From Aselliscus stoliczkanus (taxonomy: Eukaryota > Chordata > Mammalia > Chiroptera > Hipposideridae), in the NCBI GenBank assembly GCA_033961575.1, contig CM066737.1, positions 104,374,709 to 104,438,708 on the forward strand: a stretch of DNA of 64,000 nt, given 5' to 3'. Under the pieces are notes generated by a model. The model was not told the origin of the DNA, did no database searches, and saw only the letters and a list, made by a program, of their open reading frames with translations. Within the stretch, counting starts at the first letter, position 1. Each line of letters starts with the position of its first letter. Made by a program: the position numbers and the translations under genes. Below, piece after piece: positions 24,000-35,845 of this stretch.

Positions 24000-24431
24000 C
24001 GAATCTCTTCTTTCCTGGGAGAATTAATTAGCATGCATTGGATGCAGCTGGCAAGGGGAAGGAAGGGCGCCCAGCGTGTGTAGGAGAGCAGGGCGGAGGG
24101 GGCTCAGTGGGGAGCGAGTCCTTCCCCCCTCGGAGCCGCATTGAGACACGAGGCACAATCGGGCACAGAATGGCTGTTTTATAACTGGGATCCTCAGTGA
24201 CGTATGGCTGCCTGCTCCTTGGCAGCTGTCTTTATGGACCAGTAGGCAGAGGGAAATTGACGCTGACGAGACTTTTGCATCTTGGAAGGGACTGTAATCT
24301 ACTGTAGTGAAGAACAGAGCCTCTCAATCACGCGAGTGTAAATAAGAGACGGAGGGGCGTCCAAAGAAAAGGAAGAGGAGGGGAAAAAGTGTGTGTTCGG
24401 GGAGCAGGGAAAAGCATTTTTGGTGGATGGT
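24000..24431 (+). promoter_or_regulatory. GPM6B: Probable GPM6B proximal promoter and 5' UTR
   Basis: Non-repetitive, fairly GC-rich block directly before the first coding exon. Visible elements are an ATTA-rich homeodomain-like patch (24021-24034), a TATA-like TTTTATAA (24177-24184), a cAMP-response-like TGACGTA (24198-24204) and a purine-rich stretch (24340-24420). No polypyrimidine tract plus AG lies just before the start codon, so this looks like a true first exon rather than an internal exon. The transcription start is not visible. In human the gene also has transcripts starting far upstream, so this may be one of several promoters. Inference from position and motifs only. Confidence 0.5.
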
Positions 24432-24435
24432 ATGA
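24427..24435 (+). promoter_or_regulatory. Two-codon upstream ORF overlapping the GPM6B start
   Basis: The bases ATGGTATGA read Met-Val-stop. The stop TGA (24433-24435) overlaps the main ATG (24432-24434), which is in another frame. Such a terminating overlap can tune initiation at the main start by reinitiation or leaky scanning. The arrangement is seen directly; an effect on translation is inferred. Confidence 0.6.
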
Positions 24436-24492
24436 AGCCAACCATGGAAACTGCAGCCGAGGAAAATACTGAACAAAGCCAAGAGAGAAAAG
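24432..24492 (+). CDS. GPM6B: GPM6B coding exon 1 (residues 1-20 plus first base of codon 21)
   Basis: Encodes the acidic cytoplasmic N-terminal tail beginning MKPTMETAAEEN and ending QERK, then one base of a glycine codon (phase 1). The donor is AAAAG|GTACCC, a weak match beyond GT, which fits the alternative splicing that follows. The start was chosen because it is the first in-frame ATG and gives the usual 265-residue protein. Its context is moderate (G at -3, A at +4). An in-frame ATG at codon 5 (24444) sits in an ideal ACCATGG context and could be used as well. Confidence 0.95.
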
Positions 24493-24899
24493 GTACCCAG
24501 CGCTCTGACAATAGCCTGTTTAAAGCTTTTCACTGGGGGTGCTTAAAAAGGGGTAGCCCGCTTTTGTGTCTCTTGTAAAATAGCTCAGAAGTATTCCTAT
24601 GGCATGGTCTTGCTTTCAGGGTGGTTTTTTTTTCCCTGTAGGCTGATGGTAAATTAATAGAGCAGCTTTTTCTGCAATCTATTCCTGTTCCAAATCTTCC
24701 TACTGAACATGGTATATTTCATAAAGGGTATCTGCAGTTTGAGTAGCTGGCTTGGGGGAAACTGTCTTTTTTGAATTAATAGAATGTCATAACTTAGGTC
24801 TTGTGTTCTGCATGTTATATTCCAGGGACACGGGATGCATTGTTTTCTGCTCATGCCGAGAGGAACTGGAGGGCACACATATTAAATATGCTTTGGTTC

Positions 24900-25660
24900 C
24901 ACTAATGCTGTAGTGATTTGGCCATCCTCTCATTTTCTTATTGAATATGATTGCCATTTCTGTGTATCAGACCCTGACTATGACATGTAATATGCATTTA
25001 AGTTGGAGCTTGAGAGAGAGGATGTCAGCTCTGTCACCTAGTGCCAATGGAAGAGGGGAGTCTTCTGCTATTTATGACTCGGAGATTTGGGGGAGGAAAA
25101 TTGATAAAGGTCTGTTCCTTAAAGGGACTCTCAGAAGATACCACGATTTTCTCATATGGAATGGCTTTTCTGGAGAGGGAAGTGTTTTGTGGTAAGAAAA
25201 TGGCAGAAAATAGAAGCTAAAATGAATATTTTCCTAGATAATGACTGATTTCAAGTTTGATACCCCATCGAATCAGCTCAGCCACTGTTAGGTTAAACGG
25301 CATCTCACTGGGTGGTAATTTATCTCCCTCACCTGAAGTTAGACTGTCAGAAAGGCACAGGAATGTATTCCGTAACCGCAGTGCCTTTGCTATCAAAAGC
25401 CATCATGCTAAGGTTATTTCTCACGGCCCTGGCGTCCACGGACACTAAGCAATAGTAGTTCTCAAGCGTGGAAGTACAACTACGTTTTATTTATGAATAT
25501 GTAGGTTGAACTGCAAAAATGCTGATAGTCAACCATTTTACATGACAAAAATGGCAATTTCATGTTTTCAACTTCACAGTACACTGGGGTAGAGTCTGCT
25601 TATTTTTACGTGGAATTTCTTCTGTACGTAATACTTTAATAGCATTGTAACCTAAACAGA
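24900..25660. other. Unique sequence at the start of intron 1, possible regulatory block
   Basis: Non-repetitive, moderately complex sequence just after the first exon. No exon supported. First introns often hold enhancers, but nothing here proves one. Confidence 0.3.
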
Positions 25661-25664
25661 GCAA

Positions 25665-25900
25665 TTTTGTTTTTAAAATTAATTCTTTTTTAAAGTGTGA
25701 AAATATATGTAACATAGAATTTGCCATTTGAACCATGTTTAAGTGTATAATTCAGTGGCATTAAGTACAGAGCACTTCAATTTTAAAATTGGTAGTTCAA
25801 TCCTTGCATCAAACCTACTGCCCCTCATCAAAAACCAAAACCAAAAGAAAAGCCCCCTCCCCCAAGAAACCCCACAACCCTGCCTTTTGTTGTATGTATA
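25665..25900 (-). repeat. Old L1 fragment, antisense
   Basis: AACATAGAATTTGCCATTTG and AATTCAGTGGCATTAAGTAC are typical of antisense L1M 3' sequence, followed by C/A-rich decay. Confidence 0.6.
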
Positions 25901-26154
25901 CATTTTAAATTTATGGGAATGAGCAGATATGAAGCTGAGGAACTGAGATGAAAGTTTAAAGCTTCATTTCCATGATGGTCAGAGATGAAATTTGGGGATT
26001 TCATCATGTAAATAGCATTGTTGCGAGGAAGCCCATCCCCGTCGATAGCAGTTTTTTTCCCTAAAATAGATGACTTCGTTTAGCACACACTTTTTATTAA
26101 TACGGTGTTTGCCGGTGGCAGATAAAACCATTTTGGTCTTGACTCTCTCTTTCT

Positions 26155-26300
26155 GCCTTGTGAAGATACAGCTAGAAGGTAGCTTTCTGCAAGTCAGGAA
26201 GAAAGCTCTCACCAAGAACCCAATCTACCGGCACCTTGATCTTGGACCTCCCAGCCTCATCAAATTCTGAGAAATAAATGCCTATTTTTTTAAGCCAAAA
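26155..26300 (+). repeat. MaLR LTR fragment (3' part)
   Basis: GCAAGTCAGGAAGAAAGCTC, CACCTTGATCTTGGACC and TTCTGAGAAATAAATG match the 3' part of MST/MLT1-type LTRs. Confidence 0.7.
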
Positions 26301-26399
26301 AAACCCCAGCAACAGCAAAACCCTTTGGTTCACAAAAACATACCTTCCATTATTCTCTCCAAAAGTGAGTAAGGGGCATAGAACCAAATAAAATCCTTA

Positions 26400-29300
26400 C
26401 TACACAATTGTGTGTGTCATCATCATTTAGTCTTATGGACCAGTATCATTTTATGTCAATTAAATATTATTTAGTACCAAATCTACAGGCTGCCAGTAGG
26501 TGCATTGACCATCTGTGTATGACAATTCGTTAGCGATCGTTTTAGAGACAAAGTCAGAAGCAAAAGATAATTCCTAGAGGAACTTTCAAAATTGACCAAC
26601 ACTAGCTATTTAAGGAATTCAAAAATGCCAAGCATTGGTCACTTATAGGGAACATGCTTCAATGAGAATATGTGCCTGGGAACGCATTTTTAACTGCAGT
26701 CACAAGGGTGATCACAGCATGATGCACCCATTATAACTGTTGGTGTGGAGGGTGGCTTTCCAACAAATCTTCATGTAGATGAATAAGTTCCTAACTGCAC
26801 AAGTCAAAACTCACACAGGTGTCATCTTTGTAGTGTCCCCAGTTTGCTGTCCCATTGTCATTCAAAGCACACGTATAGGCATAAAACGATAATTATAAAT
26901 GATATGTTTGTCACTCCAGTATTCCTTCAGATTTCATTTTCAATTTATGAAATAAACGTTTGCTTCGTTGACATGAACATTTAAAACTTTGACATAGAGA
27001 ATGCATTATATAATTCTTGAGCTGGTGAATCTGTTCTGTTTTTTTCTTTTAAGCCTTTCAGCAAGGGATTTAGTTTACCAAATTTAATCCTATATATTTT
27101 GTCACTTCCCACAGTTTTTTATGCACATATATTTTTCCCCCTTCTGTTCCTTCCTTCATTTACTTAGTACTAGGGACAATATCTGTCTCTTAATTGGGGG
27201 TATTATTGCCCAGTGGCTGATACCCCGTAGCTTTTGAATTAATAGCTTTGGAGAATTACACAGTGTTTATTAAGATGTAAATTAAATTTAGCTTTATAAA
27301 TTGGCCTCAACTTTTCTAGTTGGTGTCACTTCCTGGGAGTTTAGGCAGGACAAAGAGAGATGTTTCTTTAAACTAAATCCGAATGACTCTATTCCTATTT
27401 TAAACAAAAATAAGCCAAGTCTTTTTTTAAAAAAAAAAAAAAAAAGAAAGAAAGAAAGAAAGCAAATGTGTTTTCGAAGCCTCATGGCTTTTGTCACACA
27501 ACACTGCTGGATGATTAAAATTCACAAAAAGTATTTAGTAGTTATTCAGGAATTTTTAAGACAAGCAAGCAGGTTTTTGCACATGGATGTGCCAAATTAT
27601 TAATGCCAAATTATTACAAATGACAGTTTTTAAATTGGAAGCATTAAATTAAATCAAAATGTGAGGATTGAGTAAGCAGATTCACTGAAATGGAATAAGT
27701 GGAGGAAATGAGTAACACAAAATCAAAGGAAATAAATCATGAGACTCAATAATAAAGAATAGAGAGTTAAATTTCTATTTATTTCTGTGGAGTATTACTT
27801 AATGTCAAATTCATTTGTGAAAGCCAATGCATCTGGAATTGCTGGGAGTGTGGAATCACAGGGTAGAAAAACAATTGAATCAGTTGCTCTATTGCGTGAA
27901 AAAAAATTCTAAGTATCTGTGATGAAAATTATTTTTATTATATGTCGGAAATTGGAATCTACTGAAGCAATTATAGTCAGGCTAGTTAAGCTCCTATGAA
28001 TCATTGCTGAAATAAATTCCAGAATTCCAGGCATCAAATTAAGTTCCTAACCACATAGGCAGAAAAACGTAGTAAATCGGACATAAAGTGTAATTTAAAA
28101 TAAATTATAGGGCACAGTCAAAGAAGCGAATTCAAATTGTTGACCTGATTTAAAAATTAACACATCCATTTAAATCTTTTTAATCAAGTAGATATAATTT
28201 CTTACATGGTTAGGGATTTTTGTTTATTTGTTTGTTTTAGCAAAATGTGTGCACTTTTGGCCCTCTCTTCTTTTTTGTTTAGGAAGAAAAGGATTCCTCT
28301 AGATTCTAGATTATATGACCTGTATGTTAAAAATCCAGAGCCACACATTTAACATGTTACCCTGTTCCCAGTGATCTAAGAATTATTTGATATTATTGAC
28401 ATTCTCTAACTTGATTATATGAGCATGGTACAGAGAATGTTTTAGATGAAGCTTTTCCCTATAAGAATCTGCCAAGGAGTACATTTGAAGAGAGGGTGCC
28501 TGGGGAATTGGCTGTAGAGAAAAGCTTGCCCAGCCAGATGGTGCTGGACATATGTGGTAGAAAGGATACAGCTTGCTTTTCTTTTCTTTTTTTAGAAAAC
28601 TTAAGTGTGGAGAAGATATCCATGAGCCATTTGGTGCATCTCCTACCTTTATATTATCATTTCCATTAGTATACTTTTTAAGACTTTGTCTTGCTATTTC
28701 ATTAGACAAAGAATTCTGACACAGTTCTGGAAATTTAGGTTTGTCTTCCTTGAAATTGAGTGGAACTCTTGAATTCAGACTGTAACACTAAATATTGCAT
28801 GTCTCTGTTATCTGAAAGTAGAGGTCAATGTAGAGTAAATAATCTTAACCACATGATTTATGTAGCCTTATACATCTGAGAGCATGTGAAATAGGCAGTT
28901 GTCCCCATGACATAAATTTCCCCTCACTGGTACTGCTGATGAATTGGATTATTCCAAAGACACTTTCTTGCATTTTCCTCCTTGAGACCAAATGTACATC
29001 CACATTGAGATGGATGGCCAGGAATAGAGATGGCTGTGGAACAAAGGAAGAAGGTGACACATGGTGGCTTTCAAGAGTGGAAGGCTACAGTCCCAGTTCA
29101 CACATGTACCTGGTTGTTCATTCATTTATTTATTCATTTAATAATGTTCTTCTATGAACTGTCATCCTTCTTCTGTCTTCTCAGCTCACGTCATAAGAGT
29201 AGAAAGGTGCTAAATCATTTTGGGGACCATTATGTGTAGTATAATCTTGGTATTAACCATGATTTTACTGACTGGTGGCAAATTAAATAGCAGACAATGC

Positions 29301-29455
29301 CAGGGAAAATTTTGATCCTTAGCCAGTTCAGTGATATTTCTCTTCAGAGAAATCAGAGAACCTGTAATAAGAGAAAATAATTTCCTATTTTTGTAGGCTG
29401 ATTTGATTAATTGCCTTAACTTCGTTATATATTCCAGCCTTACTAGCTATATTCA
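26400..29455. other. Intron 1, mostly unique AT-rich sequence
   Basis: No exon or recognisable transposon. A poly-A plus (AAAG)n run lies at 27428-27462, and the 12-base unit GCCAAATTATTA occurs twice near 27590-27615. 27600-28200 is AT-rich and non-repetitive. Confidence 0.4.
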
Positions 29456-29461
29456 AATCAA

Positions 29462-29637
29462 GGATCAGCACACTTCATCTGTAAAAGGCCAGGGAGCCAC
29501 ACAGCCTCTGTTGTACCTATAAATCTACCACTATAGCATGAAATAGTCATAGGCAGTATATACACAAATGGGTATGGCTGTGTTCCAATAAAACTTTATG
29601 TATAAAAACAGGTGGTCATTGTTGCTGACCCCTGCTG
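29462..29637 (+). mobile_element. hAT-Charlie non-autonomous relic
   Basis: TCAGCACACTTCATCTGTAA at the left, GTTCCAATAAAACTTTATG inside and GTTGCTGACCCCTG at the right. Related copies occur at 37584, 42733, 46918 and 53560. Confidence 0.7.
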
Positions 29638-30017
29638 TATTCTATAGTGTTGTTATAGCTTTCCTTTCACATTTTCAATAATAGCTAAAAGTGAAGGACG
29701 ATACGTACTTTCAAAGACCTTGCCCAGTGCATATGGTCTTTCTAGGAAGCTCAGTCTTTGTCAGTTGCTGCCAGTGATAATTTCCTAGATGCTAGAAAGT
29801 AGAGCAGTGTGGAGTTCAGTCCTTCAGCCTTGTCACTAAATCACATTATCTAAGTAAATGGAAAAGAAAAGTGTACAAGGCATTGTTTTGTTTTCCTTTC
29901 CATAATTTCCCATTGTTTGTTTCATACCTATCTTTGGTGATGACTAACCACAGTTGTGTCTGTGGCCATCAGCCACCACCACTCACCTGCACCCCAACCA
30001 TCAATAGTATCTCAGAT

Positions 30018-30090
30018 CTTTTGTGCTTCTTCAAGAATACAGCTTGGTCACAGTCTTTTGTGTTTCTTTAAGAATATAGCTTGGTCTCCT
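30018..30090 (+). repeat. Tandem duplication, 37-base period
   Basis: CTTTTGTGCTTCTTCAAGAA (30018) recurs as CTTTTGTGTTTCTTTAAGAA (30055), each followed by TA/CAGCTTGGT. Two diverged copies. Confidence 0.75.
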
Positions 30091-31275
30091 GCCCATCTCT
30101 CTCTTCTGCTCTCTCAGGGGAACATTTGCAGTCTTCCTTCTGAAAGGCAGGCTCTTCCTGGCTGTGCACATTTTCCCATTTCTTGCCAGTTGCCCAGAAT
30201 TGACAGACTATTACTATCATTCAAGCTGACTCCCTTCTAAAAGTAGGGACTCTGTCCTTTTCAACAAAATGTATATTTTATTCTTTGAAATTTATAAATA
30301 ATTTTATATTTAATGTCTTTATTTAAGTTTGGCTCAAAAGCAAAATAGATTTTCTTTTCTTTCATATATAAAGATTTATTGTTGTAAAAAGGCCTTCCCA
30401 GAAGTATTGAAAACCTCCATCCACTTACCGATCCCATCATCAGGTCTGCTAGAGTAGTGGTATTTTTATGCTGAATTAGGCATCTCAGGCATGGCTGCCA
30501 TGTTGTTCTCAGAAAACCGCATTAGTGTCAGGCAGTCAATGGTTTTCATTGTCATTGCCTAGCAGCCTATGCCTGATTGCCTGAGGCCTGGAGATTTCCC
30601 CATTCCCCTAAGAAGATGAGGGCAGAGAGTGGGTGTATCCTGTGCTGAATGCCCTGAACTGTACGGCCTGGCCTGGGTAAGGTCAGTGTCACTAGGAGAC
30701 CTAGGGGCCCATTTCTTGGTCCACAGAGTCCCAGGGTGTTCCTTTGCATTTAACCAAATATGTATTTAGCAGATATTTAGTGGGAACCTACTGTGTGTTG
30801 GGCATGGAGAAATTTTTTTAAAGGAAGATGGAACGTTTCAGATCAAAAGTGATGGAGCTACATGGAATCCTCTTGCTTGAGGTCAATATGGAGGATTCCC
30901 TACCACTGTACCACGAAGAAAGCAGATCATACCATGAAGCAACTTGAACTTCTTCTGGTTTTTTCCACCAGTCCCACTGGGGTTTTTTTCTTTCAGAAAA
31001 TGTAGCACAACCCATGTCTGAGAGAGAATCTCCTGGACAGCAAAGCAAAAAATCTAAATCCATGGAAGGCTAAGAGTTAAGAAGTTTTAATAACCCTGAA
31101 ATAATGTCAGTAGCTTGAGACCTGAAACATTTCTTTAGGAGGCACAGAAGCAGCACAGCTTACCTTCAAAGGGACTTCAGAAAAACTCTTGTTGAGCTAA
31201 CGACTGCTTCAGCGAAAGAGTAGAAAATGGCAGCAGATGCACTGGCCTCAGTAGGATGACATGGTAGTTTCAAAA
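30091..31275. other. Intron 1, unique sequence
   Basis: No exon or repeat recognised apart from a possible MIR/L2 scrap at 30760-30810. Confidence 0.4.
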
Positions 31276-31284
31276 ATGTGCCCC

Positions 31285-31505
31285 GTGGAGTCAAAATGCC
31301 CAGGTTCATACCTGGGCTCCTCCACCCCTGCTGCATGATCATGGGCAAGTGACTTACCTTCTCATTGCCCTTGGTTTCTTCATTTGTAAAGATAGAATAA
31401 TAATAGTACCAATTTTGTAGGGTGGTTGTGACAAATGAGGTGATGGGTGCAAGGTGCTTTGCATGATGAGTCCCGGCATATCAGAAGCACTCTAACTTAT
31501 TGCTC
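31285..31505 (+). repeat. MIR copy
   Basis: GGGCAAGTGACTTACCTTCT, GGTTTCTTCATTTGTAAAGA and AATAATAATAGTACC match the MIR core well. Confidence 0.75.
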
Positions 31506-31532
31506 TCATTATCTTCAACAAAAACAGCAGCA

Positions 31533-31640
31533 GGTGGGCTGGCCAAGTGGCGCGGTGGTTAAGCGCTGGCTTGGGAGGCCAGAGGCCCCTGTTCAGGTCC
31601 CACATATGAGGGCCAGTGACACGGCCCTCAAAAAAAAAAC
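31533..31640 (+). repeat. tRNA-derived SINE, type A
   Basis: GGGCTGGCCAAGTGGCGCGG then TGGTTAAGCGC, A-run tail, duplication ACAGCAGCA at 31524-31532 and 31641-31649. It lies in intron 1 about 1.3 kb before the cassette exon. Confidence 0.87.
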
Positions 31641-32109
31641 ACAGCAGCAAAAATAGTTTCAACGTGCAGCTCTGATTGTCCTAGCACCTTTTTTTTCTTC
31701 TCAATGTCTTTAAGTCTTTAAGTGTCTTTGAAAGACATTTTACTTGAAGCCAAAAAAAGTTTTCTCTAAAACACTACCTAGAAAAGTATGGTTCCACTTC
31801 CTCATCGGAAATACCTGGAGAATTTTCAGAGAAGGCAGAGAATGGAGTTGGGCTTTTGAAAGGGCTCTGTGAGATTTTAAGCAGACCTCGTCAGGGCGTT
31901 TGCTGTGTTACCACCACAGAGTGTGATTCTTTCCTCGCTCCTTATCCTAACTGATATGAGCACCAAATGGAGCCTTGTAACCTGATCTTTTGATGGGATC
32001 ATTACCCATGTCAATGCTGGAATCACTTTTTTTATCCTGAAATGTTTGTGGCACCCCAGAGGATATAGCCCCTTATTAGGTTTTATGGGATTCTCAGACA
32101 TAAACTGGC

Positions 32110-32340
32110 ATAGTGACCTTATGGTCTCTTAGGGATCTCAAGATTATAATTCTACTAATGGTTACTAGCAGCCTACTCTGTGTCAGGCAAATTAGTAGCT
32201 GCTTTTCTCTCCAATCCCCTAAGAACTCGGAAATATAGTCATATGACCATGTAGAGACCTGAGTCCCCAGGAGACCACTTGTCACCTGATGTGTGAGTAA
32301 GCAGTGAGTGGTTCAAGCCCATGACCAGCAGCCCTTGATG
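32110..32340 (-). repeat. Probable MIR copy
   Basis: CTACTCTGTGTCAGGCAAAT and the following part resemble MIR read on the opposite strand. Diverged. Confidence 0.4.
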
Positions 32341-32947
32341 TATAAAATACTGGAAGATGATTGGATCAGGGTTTAATCCAGAACATTCTAGACTGAAGTA
32401 CAGAGTTTAAGATGTGGTGACAGAGAATACTGCAGATGTCAGAAGGAGGACAGGAGTTTCATCCAAGAGCCAGCAGACCATGGGCTCCTTTGTCAGATTT
32501 CAAGGCAGGAAACTGGGTACTGTAATGGAGAGTGAGCCACGACTTACCTTTGCTTGTGCAGCTGCAATAATTATAGCATTCTGTGGGTCTGAGAGAGAAA
32601 TACACAGAACAATATGATTATGAGAAGCCAGATTTTAACTATAAATAGTGTCTGCCCAAAGCAAGCATTCTGAGGCGTGGGGGATGGGGGTCATGGATAA
32701 AATAAGGAAAGAAAAGACCATTTTGGTGATTTTTGTTAACTTATATTCAAAAATGGAAGAGGAGACTCCAACAGTCTCAATTTTTTATGCTGAGTTGATA
32801 AGATAGTACTGAAAGATTGCTTTCCAATCACATATTTTTAAACTTCCCCTTTCCTTTAACAATATGGTGAAAGAATAACTAAAAATGCTGATATAGAATC
32901 CTTGCTGGAGATAGAGACACTGACTCTTTGCCACCTGAAATTGGCAG

Positions 32948-33067
32948 TGAACAGCAGAGCTGAAATGGAAGTTGGCAGGTACCACTGGATGTACCCAGGC
33001 TCAAAGAACCAGCAGTACCATCCCGTGCCAACCCAGGGGGACAGGGCTGGCCCCTTGAGCAGTCCAG
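32948..33067 (+). CDS. GPM6B: GPM6B alternative cassette exon (40 codons)
   Basis: A 120-base exon in intron 1, flanked by TTGGCAG before and GTAAATAC after. It is phase 1 in and phase 1 out, so inclusion inserts 40 residues between K20 and G21 without shifting the frame. It reads V-NSRAEMEVGRYHWMYPG and ends GPLSSP. The segment corresponds to the N-terminal insert I recall from the longer human M6-B isoforms, with a few substitutions. It is hydrophilic, rich in Pro, Tyr, Gln and Ser, and would lie in the cytoplasm just before the palmitoylated cysteine cluster. The acceptor has a poor pyrimidine tract, consistent with regulated inclusion. Confidence 0.9.
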
Positions 33068-34205
33068 GTAAATACAGCCTTGGGGTGAATTCTAATAGCA
33101 AGTCAACTGTTGTTAATATTATTTGCAATGGTTCTTTCAGATTGGTGATATTTTATGTTTTGCTTGATGCATTCATTGATTTGTTCATCGGGGCGTGGGT
33201 GGAATTGGCCCTTTAAAAATTTTGTAATCATCTGTTTTTCTCTCCTCCTCCATTCCACCCCATCTTTCGCCTGTTTCTTCTCCCTCCTTCCCCTTTCTCA
33301 ACCTGACCTCTTTATCTGAAAGGGAGCGGTGTACAATGAGATACACCTTTGGGTTAGCCAGAGAATTTCCAATGTTTGAACCAATAATGGGGGGCAGGGG
33401 TTCACCCATGTCCATCTTGGGACCAAGAACTAGGCCAGGACACTTGAGGAGCCTTGGCTCCATGAGTACTGTGAGTGTCTGCAAATGTCTTCCTGGCCCC
33501 ATCGCTTTGTACCACACTGATTTAACATCAGTCATTACTTTTGAGAGGGGAAAATCAAAGCTGGCTCCCATCAGGTAGGTCCCTGGGGTTCGGTGTCTGG
33601 TTTCCTCGCTCACGAGAAACACTGGTCTCTCCGAACTGCTAGGTGTTGGGCCTGGGTGAAATGTGCGTCAGTTGATTTGGGGACCCAGAAGTGGGAGAAG
33701 GCTGGCAATATCAACAGCTACCCTCCACATTCCCACAGTCTACACTCGTCTTAATACTCAGCTCAGTTAGCTAAAATTCAGTCATTTCAAGTGACTTAAA
33801 ATGTGAATGTAAACGGATGTTAGTGGGTCAAATAAACACAATAGGTTGAAAGTATTGCTATAATTTCCCATGAACCCATAGCATCATTTTCCCCGAAATA
33901 GTTGCTTACTTTTTTAAGGAATATCTCAGAAATGACAATCTCTATAAAGGGTAACGCTGAGGTACAATGTATGACACCCATTGAATTACAGAGTCACAAC
34001 ACCTGTAACTTAATACCACTTTTTATTTTGCTCTGAAAACCTAAATTGTGGCTTCAGGTTAATTAATATGAAATCCGACTTTAGACTGAGTTCTATATCT
34101 TGAGTTATGCATTACTTCATTCGACATAGGGCTATTAGACACCAGCTCTGTGTATGCCTGAGCAGTGCTAGTTAGAAAAGGTGGGCAAGAAGGGACATCA
34201 GACAT
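33068..34205. other. Intron 1 after the cassette exon, unique sequence
   Basis: Open frames exist on both strands (33185-33622 minus, 33336-33578 plus), but neither has family features. A donor-like CAG|GTAGGT at 33574 would leave the wrong phase for exon 2 from the plus frame. 33230-33330 is CT-rich. Confidence 0.35.
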
Positions 34206-34210
34206 ATGTT

Positions 34211-34262
34211 CTTTAAAGGATGGAGTGTTCTGGAATCTTTAAAGAATGGAGTGTTCTGGAAT
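34211..34262 (+). repeat. Perfectly spaced 26-base tandem duplication
   Basis: CTTTAAAGGATGGAGTGTTC and CTTTAAAGAATGGAGTGTTC, each followed by TGGAAT, lie head to tail with one mismatch. Recent local duplication. Confidence 0.9.
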
Positions 34263-34294
34263 CTTCATTTTAAAAAAACAAAAAACAAAAAATA

Positions 34295-34700
34295 AAAACA
34301 TTGCCACTAGACATGATGTATCCAAAGGAATACTCTTCGGCAATAAAAAGGAATGAAGTGCCGATACATGGTACAACGTGGATGAATCTCAAAACCATTA
34401 TGCTGAGTGAAAGAAACCAGACACGAGAAATCAAATATTGTATGATCCCATTTATATTAAATTTTCAGAATTGACAAATCCATAGAGACAGAAAGTGGGT
34501 TAGCGTTTGCCAGAGGCTGGGAGGAGAGGGGGGAATGGGGAGTGACTGCTAATGGCTGCAAGTGCTCTTTTATGGAGTGATGGAAATGTTTTAAAATTAG
34601 ATTGTGGTGATGGTTACAAACTCTGTAAATTTACTCAAAACCCTTGAATTGTACAGTTAAATCAGGTGAATTTTATATGTAAACTTTATCTCATTGAAGG
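34295..34700 (+). repeat. L1 3' UTR fragment
   Basis: GGCAATAAAAAGGAATGAAG, ACAACGTGGATGAATCTCAA, TGCCAGAGGCTGGGAGGA and GTACAGTTAAATCAGGTGAA are classic L1M 3' UTR phrases. Confidence 0.85.
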
Positions 34701-34709
34701 TTTTTTCAA

Positions 34710-35800
34710 AAGTCCCCTCCCCAAAAAGCACCATTAGAAGTTATCAGAAACTACTGCTTGAGAGAGAACAGTCTTCATTTTAAGAATGTGTTAGAAGACA
34801 CCAGGCTAGTTGGAAATCGAGAAAACCACCTAGTGTCTTTCCTGGATTGTGTGGCAAAGAGTAAACATCAATATCTTCTTAGGGGAAAGCCCTCTAGCAA
34901 TTACTCTAGATGAGTTTTGTCCACTGGTCCATTGGTTGAGCAGTTCCCTGTAAGAGCATTGGAAAGATACTTACATGCTTTTGACCTTAAAACCCACACT
35001 GGAATACGTGCATTCTAAGCAGCAGTGGCAACTGAGAAGGAAAATACAAGGTTCCAGTTACTTTTCTGAAATCTTTGGGGCCAGATCCAAATTCAGAAGA
35101 GTTTGGGCTTTTGAAAAGTAACATGGCACATACAGCATGTGCTACATGACATTGCCAGCCACGTCTGAGTGCTCCCACAAATGCAATGTGTTAATCTTTG
35201 TGGAGAGCCCAAGTTGGGGACAGGAAGCCTATAAACACCCTCTTGTCCATCAGGTCGGGTCTGGGCACCAAATAAGTTCAGATCAGAGCAGGTTTTGCTG
35301 GCAGATGAGCTAGACCAATACATAAATAAATAATCCTTCGTTTTTCAAGTTTTTGGAATTCTGGAATGATATGATGAGAAATTGTAGAATCCTACCAGTA
35401 TCTAGCAAATTTCATGTGAGGCTTTCATGAACAAGCAGGGGGAGAAACAAAATCACTGACCTTGATTTATAGAATCTTCCCAGATCCTGAAACGGTCTCT
35501 ACCCACACATAGTTTTAAACTTTTTCAGTGCAGCGACTGAAATCACAGAAAAATACACCTGTGTGGCACGCATGTATTGGGGCCACTTGTGTCGGGTGCC
35601 AGCCACAGAGACCTTGCATGTAGGGAGGTATAAAGAATACAGCACAGGCCCCAAAGTGAGGACACCGAACCCAGCCATGTTGTCACCTTCCTAGTTGCTT
35701 AGAGATTTTGTTGGCTTCTAAATCAATGCAGTTGCCATTCTGTACTTAAATCCCAAACCAGATGGTAGGAAGAAAAAAATAGAGAATTCCATATGGCTCT
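34710..35800. other. Intron 1, unique sequence
   Basis: No exon or transposon recognised. Confidence 0.4.
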
Positions 35801-35845
35801 TGTGTCTTTTTTTTTTTTTTGCAGAGTTATCAGTTTCTTTCTAAT

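Noticed and set aside
33185..33622. 145-codon minus-strand frame and overlapping plus-strand frame after the cassette exon
   Set aside because: No family features. The plus frame reaches a donor-like CAG|GTAGGT but would enter exon 2 in the wrong phase.
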